Assembly (NCBI GenBank): GCA_017455525.1
Contig: JAFTAP010000007.1
Location: 1 to 34,613, forward strand
From: Lachnospiraceae bacterium
Lineage (GTDB): Bacteria > Bacillota > Clostridia > Lachnospirales > Lachnospiraceae
Direction of reading: 5' to 3'
DNA length: 34,613 nt
Below the pieces are notes generated by a model, which saw only the letters and a list, made by a program, of their open reading frames with translations, was not told the origin of the DNA and ran no database searches. This document shows positions 15,282 to 24,368 of the stretch, one piece after another. A program made the position numbers and the translations under genes. Numbering within the stretch: the first letter of the stretch is position 1; each line of letters begins with the position of its first letter.

Positions 15282-16676
15282 CTACTTTGAGAGATATTCG
15301 TCTATGCCCTTCGCCGCTTTTCTCCCTGCTCCCATGGCAAGTATGACAGTCGCGGCTCCGGTTGCGCAGTCTCCTCCGGCGAATACTCCCGGTCTTGAAG
15401 TCGTTCCCGTCTCCTCGTCAGCTACTATGCACTTCCTCTTATTAGTCTCAAGGTTCTCCGTAGTGCTTGATATCAGCGGATTGGGCGACGTGCCTAACGC
15501 CATTATCACGGTATCGCACTCTATCTCATACTCTGATCCCGCTATCTCCACAGGTCTTCTCCTGCCTGATGCATCCGGCTCCCCAAGCTCCATCTTGATA
15601 ACCTTGATGCCTCTGACTGCCCCTTCCTCATCCTCCAGTATTTCGACAGGGTTTGTCAGCAGGTTAAACTCTATGCCCTCTTCCTTTGCGTGATGCACCT
15701 CCTCCGCCCTTGCGGGAAGCTCCTTCTCCGATCTTCTGTATACGACGGTAACATCGGAGCCAAGGCGCAATGCTGTACGGGCGGCATCCATAGCCACGTT
15801 TCCTCCGCCTACTACTACGGTCCTATTGCCCTTATTTATCGGGGTATCGTAATCCTCCCGATACGCCTTCATAAGATTAGCGCGGGTTAAGTATTCATTC
15901 GCAGAATAAACACCGAGTGCCTGCTCGCCGGGTATATGCATGAACATAGGAAGCCCCGCTCCCGATGCGATATAAACAGCCTCAAAGCCCTCATTATCCA
16001 TAAGCTCATCTATGGTCTCTGACCTGCCGATTATGTAGTCGGTCTTTATCTCAACGCCCAGAGACTTCACGTTCTCTATTTCCTTAGCGACGACCTCATC
16101 CTTAGGAAGCCTGAACTCAGGTATACCGTACACAAGCACTCCGCCGGCCTTATGCAAGGCCTCGAATATAGTCACGTCATAGCCCATCTTCGCAAGGTCT
16201 CCCGCACAAGTTAGCCCGGACGGTCCTGCTCCGATCACGGCAACCTTCTTCCCTTTCTTTTCCGATGTCTTGACAGGGGCTATGCCATGCTCCCTTGCCC
16301 AGTCAGCGGCAAATCTCTCAAGCTTTCCTATGGAAACCGCTTCACCCTTTATGCCCCTGATACAGACTCCCTCGCACTGCGTCTCCTGCGGACAGACTCT
16401 ACCGCATACAGCAGGAAGCGAGCTTGCTTCATTTATGATTTCATATGCGCCGGCATTGTCGCCATTTTTAATCTTCTCTATGAAGCCGGGTATATTTATC
16501 CGCACCGGACAGCCCTCTACGCATCTGGGATTCTTGCACTGCAGGCATCTCGTAGCCTCCGTCTTTGCCTCTTCCTCCGTATAGCCCAGGCATACCTCGT
16601 CAAAATTCTTAGCCCGAACCTTCGGATCCTGCTCCGCCACCGGAACCTTCTTCATCATATCAACTTCAATCGCCAT
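15282..16676 (-). CDS. nfnB: NfnB-like flavoprotein subunit (GltA/GltD-type)
   Basis: A 464-residue iron-sulfur flavoprotein of the glutamate-synthase small-subunit family. N-terminal cysteine clusters CLQCKNPRCVEGCP (44-57) and CGRVCPQETQCEGVC (91-105) hold two [4Fe-4S] sites. GAGPSGLTCA (149-158) binds FAD, and VVGGGNVAMDAARTA binds NAD(P)H. Such proteins are often labelled GltA, but this one is encoded directly after a SudB/PyrK-type subunit. That is the arrangement of NfnAB, the electron-bifurcating NADH-dependent ferredoxin:NADP+ oxidoreductase of anaerobes. No glutamate synthase large subunit is nearby, which supports NfnB. Confidence 0.85.
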   Translation of the reverse strand: MAIEVDMMKKVPVAEQDPKVRAKNFDEVCLGYTEEEAKTEATRCLQCKNPRCVEGCPVRINIPGFIEKIKNGDNAGAYEIINEASSLPAVCGRVCPQETQCEGVCIRGIKGEAVSIGKLERFAADWAREHGIAPVKTSEKKGKKVAVIGAGPSGLTCAGDLAKMGYDVTIFEALHKAGGVLVYGIPEFRLPKDEVVAKEIENVKSLGVEIKTDYIIGRSETIDELMDNEGFEAVYIASGAGLPMFMHIPGEQALGVYSANEYLTRANLMKAYREDYDTPINKGNRTVVVGGGNVAMDAARTALRLGSDVTVVYRRSEKELPARAEEVHHAKEEGIEFNLLTNPVEILEDEEGAVRGIKVIKMELGEPDASGRRRPVEIAGSEYEIECDTVIMALGTSPNPLISSTTENLETNKRKCIVADEETGTTSRPGVFAGGDCATGAATVILAMGAGRKAAKGIDEYLSK

Positions 16677-16824
16677 ACCTTATATCTCCTACAATAAATA
16701 TTCTTGCAACTATTACTATAATGTCGAGGATACAGCTCCTCTATGTGGTTTGTAACGCTATTTTATCAAGCATAAGTCCTCATAAAAACTGTGTGCCTAA
16801 TATCTCCTACTTATAAATAATCCA

Positions 16825-17709
16825 TTAACATTTCCCGCAGTTCCCCTTATGAGTGTTCCCCTCCTGATACTCAAGAAGCCTTCTGCCCTCCTCGGTCTTG
16901 TATAGCTTCATTCTCTTCATTGCACCGTCAAAATCCACTAAGAAGCCGTCAAACTCCGGTCCGTCCACACATGCGAACTTAACCTCATCGCCGACTACAA
17001 GCCTGCATGCTCCGCACATTCCGGTGCCGTCAACCATTATAGGGTTCATCGAAACTATAGTAGGTATGCCAAGCTCCTTCGTCATCTTCACGCAGAACTT
17101 CATCATTATCATGGGACCGATAGACACGCATTTATCATACTTCCTGCCCTGATTCTTGACCAGATCCTCTATGACAGCCGTGACCATGCCATGCCTCTTA
17201 TACGAGCCGTCATCGGTCGTGACGAATACGTGTTCCTCTCCGACGGCATCGATCATCTCCTGCTCCATTATAAGAGTGTCCTTGGTCTTCGTCCCGATTA
17301 TCACATCCACATCCACGCCGTGCTCTTTAAGCCACTTAGCCTGTGGATAGACAGGAGCCGTGCCTAGCCCTCCGCCGACTAACAGATAATGCCTCTTCCT
17401 AACTTCCTCGATAGGCTCCTTTACATATTCCGCAGGATTCCCAAGTGGTCCCACCACGTCCGCAAAGCAGTCTCCCGCTTTAAGCTCCGCTATCTTGTAG
17501 CTCGACTCACCTATGGTCTGAAATACGATGGTGACAGTCTCCTTTCCCCTGTCGTAATCGCATATGGTAAGGGCTATCCTCTCGCTCTCCTCATGCGCCC
17601 TGACGATAAGGAACTGTCCCGGCTCACATGCATGAGCCACATTCGGTGCCTCGACCACCATCTTATAAGTCTTATCCGCCAGAACCTCCGCTTCTAAAAT
17701 CCTAAACAT
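16825..17709 (-). CDS. nfnA: NfnA-like FAD/[2Fe-2S] subunit
   Basis: A 294-residue ferredoxin-NADP reductase-type protein, the partner of NfnB in electron bifurcation between NADH, NADPH and ferredoxin. It has an FAD domain (GQFLIVRAHEESERIALTICDYD, partly), an NAD(H) domain VGGGLGTAPVYP (111-122), and C-terminal cysteines in GTGMCGACR (C232, C235) and FACVDGPEFDG (C247) for a [2Fe-2S] cluster. ATG 17709 was chosen over the longer frame to 17751 because AGGAGG lies 6 nt upstream and MFRILEAE is the family start. The 148 bp before nfnB contain no recognisable gene; the RBS context TATCTCCTAC recurs at 16681 and 16802 on the plus strand. Confidence 0.88.
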   Translation of the reverse strand: MFRILEAEVLADKTYKMVVEAPNVAHACEPGQFLIVRAHEESERIALTICDYDRGKETVTIVFQTIGESSYKIAELKAGDCFADVVGPLGNPAEYVKEPIEEVRKRHYLLVGGGLGTAPVYPQAKWLKEHGVDVDVIIGTKTKDTLIMEQEMIDAVGEEHVFVTTDDGSYKRHGMVTAVIEDLVKNQGRKYDKCVSIGPMIMMKFCVKMTKELGIPTIVSMNPIMVDGTGMCGACRLVVGDEVKFACVDGPEFDGFLVDFDGAMKRMKLYKTEEGRRLLEYQEGNTHKGNCGKC

Positions 17710-17788
17710 ACATCTCCTCCTACAGCATAATCTAATCCAAACCGCTCCCACGGCTCATTATCAGCATTTCTTTGAACACAAACAATGT

Positions 17789-17797
17789 ATTATACCA
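17789..17797 (-). promoter_or_regulatory. Extended -10 promoter of nfnAB
   Basis: Minus strand TGG-TATAAT (17797-17789), an extended -10 element with a perfect TATAAT hexamer. The predicted start lies about 75 nt upstream of the nfnA ATG. No good -35 hexamer is seen, as is common with extended -10 promoters. It is divergent from the sstT promoter. Confidence 0.5.
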
Positions 17798-17859
17798 TAA
17801 AAGCCGGCGAGTGCATAATTTCATCAATTTCCTCTATCCTTTTCTATTTCTGATCTTTG

Positions 17860-17868
17860 TGTTAATAT
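17860..17868 (+). promoter_or_regulatory. Probable extended -10 promoter of sstT
   Basis: TGT-TAATAT (17860-17868) fits an extended -10 element, with a start expected about 45 nt before the sstT ATG. The -35 region is a weak match. Together with the nfnAB promoter it makes the 209-bp gap a divergent promoter region. Confidence 0.4.
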
Positions 17869-17918
17869 TACGGAAGTGTCGGGTTGATGCTTAATATTTT
17901 ATTGAAGGGGAGATTGTT

Positions 17919-19172
17919 ATGAAAATCATCGAAAAATACAACAACGTGAGCCTTATTATAAGGATCATATGCGGGCTAGTTATTGGCACTATACTGGGAT
18001 TGCTCTTTAAGGATCTGCCTGTCGTGCCTTTATTCGGAGATCTGTTTGTAGGAGCGCTGAAGGCTGTGGCTCCTGTCTTGGTCTTTGCGCTTGTGCTGTC
18101 AGCTCTTGCGCAGGGAAATGACAAGCTTGACAGCAGGTTTGGGCTAGTCATTGCTCTTTATATGATAAGCACGCTTTTAGCTTCTGTGGTAGCAGTCATC
18201 GGAAGCTATATATTCCCTCAGACTATAAAGCTTGCTGAGACGGCTACTGCCGATACCATACCTGCAGGAATAGGCGAAGTGCTCTCAGCCCTCTTCTTAA
18301 ACATGATAGCTAATCCTATAGGCGCATTGCTTGAAGGACGCTATATCGGCATACTTTTCTGGGCTGTTGTCTTCGGCATTGCGGCAAAGAAGTTCGCAAG
18401 CGACAGTACCAAGAAATTCTTTGAAGACGTTGCGAATATCATATCACAGGCTGTCAGATGGATAATAAACCTTGCCCCCTTTGGCATCTTGGGACTTGTA
18501 TATACTAATGTTTCAACTAATGGTCTTTCGATATTCACTGATTACGGCAAGCTCCTGATTCTGCTTGTCGGTTGTATGCTGATAGTTGCCCTCGTTATAG
18601 ATCCGCTTCTTGCGGCCATAACCTTACGCACCAACCCGTATCCTTTAGTTTTCAGATGCTTAAGAGAGTCCGGTCTCACGGCTTTCTTCACGAGAAGCTC
18701 TGCTGCGAATATACCTGTGAATATGGCTCTTTGCGAAAAGCTTGGAATGGATAAGGAAATGTACGCTGTATCTATTCCTCTGGGAGCTACTATAAATATG
18801 GACGGAGCCGCAGTAACTATTGCAGTAATGTCGCTTGCCGCTGCAAATACAATGGGTATACAGGTGTCCCTGCCGACGGCTCTGATACTTGCTTTCATCG
18901 CAACCTTGGGAGCCTGCGGAGCATCGGGCGTTGCCGGCGGATCGCTCCTTCTCATACCTATGGCCTGTTCTCTTTTCGGGGTTAATGCTGACGTAGCGAT
19001 GCAGGTAGTCGGAGTTGGATTCATCATAGGCGTCGTACAGGATTCTGTTGAGACCGCCCTTAATTCATCAGGTGACGTCATGTTCGCGGCGACCGCCGAG
19101 TACGCGCAGTGGAAGAAGAACGGCAAGTCCCTTCCCACCTTCCTCGGCGGAACCACTAAAGTAGATATTTAA
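17919..19172 (+). CDS. sstT: Serine/threonine:Na+ symporter SstT
   Basis: A 417-residue membrane transporter of the dicarboxylate/amino acid:cation symporter family, most like SstT, which imports serine and threonine with sodium. Typical segments are VAPVLVFALVLSAL, the TRSSAANIPVNMALCEKLG hairpin region, the TINMDGAA substrate/sodium motif, and GASGVAGGSLLLIPMAC followed by VVQDSVETALNSSGDVMF. It has about eight helices and two re-entrant loops, as the family requires. AGGGGAG precedes the ATG. It is the only complete plus-strand gene here and ends 4 bp from the trpS stop, converging on it. Confidence 0.93.
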   Translation: MKIIEKYNNVSLIIRIICGLVIGTILGLLFKDLPVVPLFGDLFVGALKAVAPVLVFALVLSALAQGNDKLDSRFGLVIALYMISTLLASVVAVIGSYIFPQTIKLAETATADTIPAGIGEVLSALFLNMIANPIGALLEGRYIGILFWAVVFGIAAKKFASDSTKKFFEDVANIISQAVRWIINLAPFGILGLVYTNVSTNGLSIFTDYGKLLILLVGCMLIVALVIDPLLAAITLRTNPYPLVFRCLRESGLTAFFTRSSAANIPVNMALCEKLGMDKEMYAVSIPLGATINMDGAAVTIAVMSLAAANTMGIQVSLPTALILAFIATLGACGASGVAGGSLLLIPMACSLFGVNADVAMQVVGVGFIIGVVQDSVETALNSSGDVMFAATAEYAQWKKNGKSLPTFLGGTTKVDI

Positions 19173-19176
19173 CCAT

Positions 19177-20283
19177 TTACTGTTTTGCCTGTCGGAGCAG
19201 CGAGTTCCACTCATCAATGATCGAGCGATCGGTAAAGTAATCAATCCTCATTGCTTTTCTTACGCGTGCAAGAGTCGCATTCGTTGTTTCGACAGCCTTT
19301 GCGGTTCCCTCTTTGATGATGTCATATACGGAATCAATGTCCGCTTCCCATTTAGCACGTTCCGAACGGATAGGCTCAAGCGTCTCTTCAAGGACATTAA
19401 TCAGGAACTTCTTGCATACTCCGTCTCCTAGTCCTCCCCGACAGTAATGCGCCTTCATCTCTTCCAGATTAGAATAATCAGGCAGGAACTTAGCAAAGTG
19501 CTCGTCCGTACAAAGTGCATCAAGATACGTGAATACCACGTTTCCCTCGGTATGACCTGGATCAGAAATCTGAAGATGCTCCGGATCCGTATACATCTTA
19601 CCGTTCACCTGCTTCTTCACGGTCTTAGGATCGTCGGATAAATAGATACAATTGCCCAATGACTTGCTCATCTTAGCCTTTCCGTCAACTCCGGGCAATC
19701 TACGCTGTGTCGCATTCTCCGGTATCATGGCATTCGGAAGCACAAGCGTCTCACCGTATATCTTATTGAACTTCTCGACGATCTCTCTTGCCTGCTCTAA
19801 CATAGGCAGCTGATCTTCTCCCACGGGAACGACATTAGCGTCAAAAGCCGTGATATCCGCAGTCTGGGATACCGGATAAACAAAAAATCCGCAAGGCAGT
19901 CCCTCGTCGGCAAAACCTCTCATCTGGATCTCAGCCTTTACCGTAGGGTTACGCGAAAGACGCGCCGTAGTTACCATATTAAGATAATAGAATGTCAGCG
20001 CATGAAGAGCGGGCAGCGCTGACTGCACACAGATAGTCGTCTTAGCCGGATCTATCCCGACGGAGAGATAATCCAGTACGACGTTTACGATATTTTCCCG
20101 GATTTTCTCAGGGTTATCGGCATTATCCGTAAGTGCCTGGTCATCCGCAACAAGTATGTTAATCTCATCATATTTTCCCGAATTCTGCAACTCAACCCTG
20201 CGTTTTAAGGAACCTACGTAATGTCCAAGATGCAAGCGTCCTGTAGGGCGGTCACCTGTCAGAATTATATTTCTATCTTTCAT
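19177..20283 (-). CDS. trpS: Tryptophanyl-tRNA synthetase
   Basis: Class I aminoacyl-tRNA synthetase charging tRNA-Trp. The 368-residue protein carries HLGH (18-21) as the HIGH motif and KMSKS (204-208), with Rossmann-fold segments in between (LVADDQALTDNADNP, YPVSQTADITAFDANVVPVGEDQ). It belongs to the longer TrpRS branch with an insertion near CGFFVYP, common in Clostridia. The gene begins 30 bp after the aspartate kinase stop, leaving no room for a T-box leader. It ends facing sstT with 4 bp between stops. Confidence 0.95.
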   Translation of the reverse strand: MKDRNIILTGDRPTGRLHLGHYVGSLKRRVELQNSGKYDEINILVADDQALTDNADNPEKIRENIVNVVLDYLSVGIDPAKTTICVQSALPALHALTFYYLNMVTTARLSRNPTVKAEIQMRGFADEGLPCGFFVYPVSQTADITAFDANVVPVGEDQLPMLEQAREIVEKFNKIYGETLVLPNAMIPENATQRRLPGVDGKAKMSKSLGNCIYLSDDPKTVKKQVNGKMYTDPEHLQISDPGHTEGNVVFTYLDALCTDEHFAKFLPDYSNLEEMKAHYCRGGLGDGVCKKFLINVLEETLEPIRSERAKWEADIDSVYDIIKEGTAKAVETTNATLARVRKAMRIDYFTDRSIIDEWNSLLRQAKQ

Positions 20284-20313
20284 AAATGTTTGCCTCCTGT
20301 GTTACACCTAAAC

Positions 20314-21633
20314 TCAAAGCTGTGCAAGGACAAAGATATTATATATAGCCCTTATAGCATTCTCAAAGTCTTCATTCTTCACGCCTATTATAATATTAAG
20401 CTCTGATGACCCCTGATCTATCATCTTAACGTTTACATTCGCATGCGCAAGGGCGGAGAATATCCGTCCCGACGTACCCTTTGCAGCCTTCATCCCGCGC
20501 CCCACGACAGCTATCAGCGCAAGGTCTGATTCTATGTCTATGCTGTCGGGATGAGTCAGCCTGTTTATCTCGGATACTACCCTCTGCTCCTTCTCAATAA
20601 ATTCGTCCTGATGGACTATTATCGTCATCGTGTCTATCCCGGACGGCATGTGCTCAAATGAAATCTCATTGTCCTCGAAAGCCTGCAGCACGCGCCTTCC
20701 GAAGCCAACCTCGGAGTTCATCTTATCCTTTTCTATATTAACCGAGCAGAAGCCCTTTTTGCCCGCGATTCCCGTTATGATGAATTTCGACTTCTGCCCC
20801 GTGCTTTGGACTATCCACGAGCCCTTATCCTCAGGCTTATTGGTGTTCCTTATATTAATCGGTATGCCCTCACGCCTCACTGGAAAGATAGCGTCCTCAT
20901 GCAGCACCGAAGCCCCCATGTAGGCAAGCTCACGAAGCTCGGAATAAGTTATCATCTCTATATTCTCAGGGTCTGTTATGATGCGTGGATCGGCGACAAA
21001 GAACCCCGACACATCTGTCCAGTTTTCATATACATCAGCCTTCACTGATCTTGCGACTATAGAACCTGTGATGTCGGAGCCGCCTCTTGAAAAGGTCTTG
21101 ATGCTTCCGTCAGGATACGAACCGTAAAAGCCCGGGATGACAGCCCTCTCTATGCCCTCAAGCCTGTCATGTAAAACCTCATAAGTCTTAGCAGAATCAA
21201 AGTTTCCATCCTCTTTGAAGAATATTACCTCTTTAGAATCAACGAAAGCATATCCAAGATAGTCGGCAAGCAGTATGCCATTTAAATATTCGCCCCGGCT
21301 TGCCGCATAGTCCTCGCCTGTCTTTTTCTTAAAGTCATCCCTTATCTTCCTGAACTCGTCATCAAGCGATACCTTCAGTCCGAGTCCTTTTATTATCTCA
21401 TTATATCTGGTCTCAATCTCAGCAAAGGTTTCAGAAAAATCCTTATCCTCCGATGCCTCGCCATAAGCCTTATATAAAAGATCCGTTACCTTGCTGTCCT
21501 TTGAATTCCTTTTTCCCGGAGCCGACGGCACGACATAGCGCCTGTCCTTATCGAGCTCTATTATCTCCTTTACCTTCTTGAACTGCTCCGCTCCTGAAAG
21601 CGAGCTTCCTCCGAATTTTACAACCTTTTTCAT
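20314..21633 (-). CDS. Aspartate kinase (monofunctional)
   Basis: Phosphorylates aspartate to aspartyl-4-phosphate, the entry to lysine, threonine and methionine synthesis. The 439-residue protein starts KKVVKFGGSSLSGAEQF and has VVPSAPGKRNSKDSKVTDLL, FSRGGSDITGSIVA and WTDVSGFFVADPR, typical of aspartokinases. Two C-terminal ACT domains follow (from about residue 285), including VVGRGMKAAKGTSGRIFSAL and SSELNIIIGV, for feedback control. The form resembles B. subtilis ThrD/YclM. ATG 21633 is preferred to the in-frame TTG at 21642; AGAGG lies 11 nt upstream. No lysine riboswitch is seen. Confidence 0.93.
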   Translation of the reverse strand: MKKVVKFGGSSLSGAEQFKKVKEIIELDKDRRYVVPSAPGKRNSKDSKVTDLLYKAYGEASEDKDFSETFAEIETRYNEIIKGLGLKVSLDDEFRKIRDDFKKKTGEDYAASRGEYLNGILLADYLGYAFVDSKEVIFFKEDGNFDSAKTYEVLHDRLEGIERAVIPGFYGSYPDGSIKTFSRGGSDITGSIVARSVKADVYENWTDVSGFFVADPRIITDPENIEMITYSELRELAYMGASVLHEDAIFPVRREGIPINIRNTNKPEDKGSWIVQSTGQKSKFIITGIAGKKGFCSVNIEKDKMNSEVGFGRRVLQAFEDNEISFEHMPSGIDTMTIIVHQDEFIEKEQRVVSEINRLTHPDSIDIESDLALIAVVGRGMKAAKGTSGRIFSALAHANVNVKMIDQGSSELNIIIGVKNEDFENAIRAIYNIFVLAQL

Positions 21634-21660
21634 AACACTCAAAACCTCTGTATCATAGAA

Positions 21661-21689
21661 TATATATTAAATATTATAATAATATCCAA
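21661..21689 (-). promoter_or_regulatory. Possible promoter for aspartate kinase-trpS
   Basis: Minus strand TTGGAT (21684-21689), 17-nt spacer, TATATA (21661-21666), in a very A+T-rich gap between xpt and the kinase gene. A GC-rich inverted repeat (CGGC/GCCG) just upstream could end the xpt message, but its T tract is interrupted. Confidence 0.35.
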
Positions 21690-21725
21690 CCGGCTGTGCT
21701 GCTGCCGCCGTTTCAAATCTCTGAT

Positions 21726-22295
21726 TTACTCAAACTCAATACTGTCCTTAGCCATCCTGCCTATCCTTGCAAGAGCATAAACCTCAAAGCCGGCATCGGT
21801 TATCTTTTCTTCTCCCGGCTGGAAGGACTTCTCAATAAGCACTCCAACCCCTGCGATAGTCGCATGTGCCATGCGGAGCAGCCTGACCGCACCTGTCACC
21901 GCCTCGCCGTTAGCAAGGAAGTCATCGATTATAAGCACATGGTCGTCCTCGCTTATAACTTCCTTGGACAAGGTAAGCTCGTAATTCGTACCCTTAGTAA
22001 AGGAAGTCACCATCGTCTGATACAGATTGTCGTTAAGCACCTTTGACGGCTGCTTCTTAAGTATCACGAGCTTAAGCCCCATTTCAAGCGCCGTCAGCAG
22101 CGCAGGAGATATCCCGGAGCTTTCTATCGTGACGATCTTCGTGACGCCCTTCCCCTTAAAATGCGATGCGAAATCCTTGGCGCATTTTTCCATAAGCTCC
22201 GGGTCCACCTGATGATTTATGAAGGTATCGACTCTGAGTATATCCTCGCTTACGGCCCTTCCTTCCTTTAGTATTTTCTCTTCAAGCAGCTTCAT
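21726..22295 (-). CDS. xpt: Xanthine phosphoribosyltransferase
   Basis: Converts xanthine and PRPP to XMP for purine salvage. The 189-residue protein matches Firmicutes Xpt closely: LRVDTFINHQVDPELM, the segment ITKIVTIESSGI-P-like strand (KIVTIESSGISPALL), the PRPP-binding VLIIDDFLANGEAV, and VLIEKSFQPG. In many Firmicutes xpt is controlled by a purine riboswitch, but the 93-nt leader here shows no purine-aptamer core. It contains only small hairpins, GGTATTC/GGATACC around the upstream stop codon and GACGG/CTGTC. Confidence 0.93.
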   Translation of the reverse strand: MKLLEEKILKEGRAVSEDILRVDTFINHQVDPELMEKCAKDFASHFKGKGVTKIVTIESSGISPALLTALEMGLKLVILKKQPSKVLNDNLYQTMVTSFTKGTNYELTLSKEVISEDDHVLIIDDFLANGEAVTGAVRLLRMAHATIAGVGVLIEKSFQPGEEKITDAGFEVYALARIGRMAKDSIEFE

Positions 22296-22388
22296 GTATA
22301 ATTTCCTTATCCTTTCTTTCTAACCCCGCATATCGCAAGCACTATCCGCTAGCCTTGTATCAGACAGCCGGCCGTCTCTTTCGGTATC

Positions 22389-23513
22389 CTAATAGAATAC
22401 CTCAAATGAATACTTCCCATCAGAGCTTCCGCTCACCTTAAAGGTCTCAAGCGTCTCGGCATCAACCGCATACACGGTTCCCGTCCTTGCTTTCTGCTCC
22501 CCCGGCTCCTCATAGCTCTCCGGTATCATGAAATAAGTCCGGCTCCCTGATTTTACCATGGAATCGCAAATATAGGTATACGCTCCCAAAGAACCCGCCA
22601 CATGACCATATATATCAAGCAGCGCCCCGTCATTGATAAGAGTCGCTATGATAATATTCGCCGCATCCACAGGGCTTGTAATTCCCTCATATTCAAGATC
22701 GTATTCCAGATATATCGTATCACTTAAGTTTCCGCTGCTGTCAAGGAATCTGAAAGCATACTTGCTCTTGCCCACAGGCATCGGAAGTTCCCCCTTGAAA
22801 ACCTTCGATTCCTCATCAGGCTCCGAGCCGTCAGTAGTATAATAAATTATCCCCTCAAAATCATCTCCGTCTTCATCATTAGCAGTACTCACATTATCAT
22901 AAGAAATCCTTGCGGATATATTCTCAGGCTCCCCGTATCTGCCACCTTCCGGCGTTACTATAAGTTCGCCCATGACCGTCTCATTCTCAGAGACGCTGTC
23001 TGATGATACCGAGTCCTCCGATAATGTGGCGTTCACGAACTCATCATCCATAGCGACCTCTACCGCCGCGCTCATGGGATCGGATACCGAATTTACGGAA
23101 GCGCTCGATACTGCCTCATCGACAGCCGTCTGCGGAATAAAAGAACCGTTCCCCAGGCTCTTTGACACCAAAGCAACGACTACGATAAGCACGACCGCAA
23201 AAATCCCCGCCACGGCAACTGTCATCATCCGCTCCCGTCTTGTATTGTCCGCAGCATTCTGTCTTGCGATCTCACCTGCATCCTCCTTCTTGACCATAGG
23301 TATCTCCTTGGTCGTGGAGTCTGCGTCATATTCGGTTTTATTATTATCCGCTACATCGATGCGGTTCACGTTGCCTGCTATATCGCTTCCGACGCTGTTA
23401 AGATTTTCCTCAAGATCAGCATCGTAATCAGGCACTATCTGTACCGCATATCCGCAGTTAGGGCAATACAGCTTGCCCTCCGGTATCTCGCTGTCGCACT
23501 TAGGGCACTGCAT
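22389..23513 (-). CDS. Zinc-ribbon membrane protein with chitobiase-like C-terminal domain
   Basis: A 374-residue protein of unknown function. The N-terminus is a zinc ribbon with C3-x2-C6 and C17-x2-C20, followed by an acidic linker, a single membrane helix at about residues 98-120, and a Ser/Val/Asp-rich extracellular linker. From about residue 190 comes a beta-sandwich like CHB_HEX_C domains, with the diagnostic IYYTTDGSEPDEESKVF and YAFRFLDSSGNLSD. A final domain of about 100 residues (INDGALLDIYGHVAGSLGAYTY to the end) is unassigned. The orientation should be ribbon inside, sandwich outside. The gene is 6 bp downstream of folD. Confidence 0.85.
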   Translation of the reverse strand: MQCPKCDSEIPEGKLYCPNCGYAVQIVPDYDADLEENLNSVGSDIAGNVNRIDVADNNKTEYDADSTTKEIPMVKKEDAGEIARQNAADNTRRERMMTVAVAGIFAVVLIVVVALVSKSLGNGSFIPQTAVDEAVSSASVNSVSDPMSAAVEVAMDDEFVNATLSEDSVSSDSVSENETVMGELIVTPEGGRYGEPENISARISYDNVSTANDEDGDDFEGIIYYTTDGSEPDEESKVFKGELPMPVGKSKYAFRFLDSSGNLSDTIYLEYDLEYEGITSPVDAANIIIATLINDGALLDIYGHVAGSLGAYTYICDSMVKSGSRTYFMIPESYEEPGEQKARTGTVYAVDAETLETFKVSGSSDGKYSFEVFY

Positions 23514-23519
23514 AAAAAA

Positions 23520-24368
23520 CTATCTCCGCTTTACCGCCTTCAACACATTCTTCATAAGCATGGCTATCGTCATAGGTCCCACTCCGCCGGGTACAGGCGT
23601 GATGTAGGACGCTATAGGCTCAACGTCTTCATAATCGACGTCTCCGCAGAGCTTCTTACCGCCGTTAGTCTCAGGATCCACCCGATGTATGCCGACATCT
23701 ATGACGGCCGCTCCGTCCTTCACATAGTCATGAGTGATCATCTTAGGCTTTCCTATGGCAACTATAAGTATGTCAGCCCTGCTGCATACATCCTCTATAT
23801 GCCTTGTCTTTGAATGAACGACAGTAACCGTAGCATTCTCCCGAAGCATCAGCATAGCCATAGGCTTCCCTACTATATTGGAGCGTCCCATGACAACGCA
23901 TTCCTTTCCTGCCATCTCTACCCCGCTCCTTTTAAGGAGCTCTATGATGCCGGCCGGAGTACAGGAAATAAAACCGTCGCTACCTATGCTTAAAGCGCCG
24001 ACAGATCTCCTTGAAAAGCCGTCCACATCCTTTGCAGGATCTATGGCTTCGATTATATTGTCCTCATCTATATGCTCCGGAAGAGGAAGCTGGACGAGTA
24101 TGCCGTGAACCTCGTTATCCTTATTAAGCTTATCTATAAGCTCTATAAGCTCCTTCTCCGAGGTTTCAGATGGAAGCTCATAGGACAAAGACTTTATCCC
24201 GCAGTATTCGCAGGCAGTCTTTTTATTCCTCACATAAACCTGTGACGCAGGGTCCTCGCCTACTATAATAACAGCAAGGCAGGCTTTGATTCCATCCCTC
24301 TCTATCTCTGCCCTTACCTCGTCCTTAATCTCCTGTGATATCTTCTTTCCGTCTATTATCTTAGCCAT
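23520..24368 (-). CDS. folD: Methylene-THF dehydrogenase/cyclohydrolase FolD
   Basis: Bifunctional enzyme interconverting 5,10-methylene-, methenyl- and 10-formyl-tetrahydrofolate with NADP. The 282-residue protein contains the signature YVRNKKTACEYCGI with the catalytic Lys, QLPLPEHIDEDNI, DPAKDVDGF, and the NADP-binding VVMGRSNIVGKPMA, plus TPVPGGVGPMTIAML at the C-terminus. Its ATG immediately abuts the fhs stop codon (no spacer), so the two consecutive one-carbon enzymes are made from one message. Confidence 0.97.
   Translation of the reverse strand: MAKIIDGKKISQEIKDEVRAEIERDGIKACLAVIIVGEDPASQVYVRNKKTACEYCGIKSLSYELPSETSEKELIELIDKLNKDNEVHGILVQLPLPEHIDEDNIIEAIDPAKDVDGFSRRSVGALSIGSDGFISCTPAGIIELLKRSGVEMAGKECVVMGRSNIVGKPMAMLMLRENATVTVVHSKTRHIEDVCSRADILIVAIGKPKMITHDYVKDGAAVIDVGIHRVDPETNGGKKLCGDVDYEDVEPIASYITPVPGGVGPMTIAMLMKNVLKAVKRR

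Noticed and set aside
14932-15693. 253-codon plus-strand ORF
   Set aside because: Antisense to the small membrane protein gene and nfnB. Its Ser/Pro/Ala-rich composition is typical of a shadow frame, and there is no recognisable domain.
15282-16676. Glutamate synthase small subunit (gltD/gltA)
   Set aside because: Sequence alone would allow this name, but the adjacent NfnA-type subunit and absence of a large subunit favour NfnB.
16677-16824. Possible small gene between nfnA and nfnB
   Set aside because: A ribosome-site-like sequence is present near 16802, but the following frames stop after a few codons.
18542-19156. 204-codon minus-strand ORF inside sstT
   Set aside because: Shadow of the transporter gene; sstT is well supported by family motifs.
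22296-22388. Purine riboswitch before xpt
   Set aside because: The leader is short, and the conserved purine-aptamer core sequences are not present.
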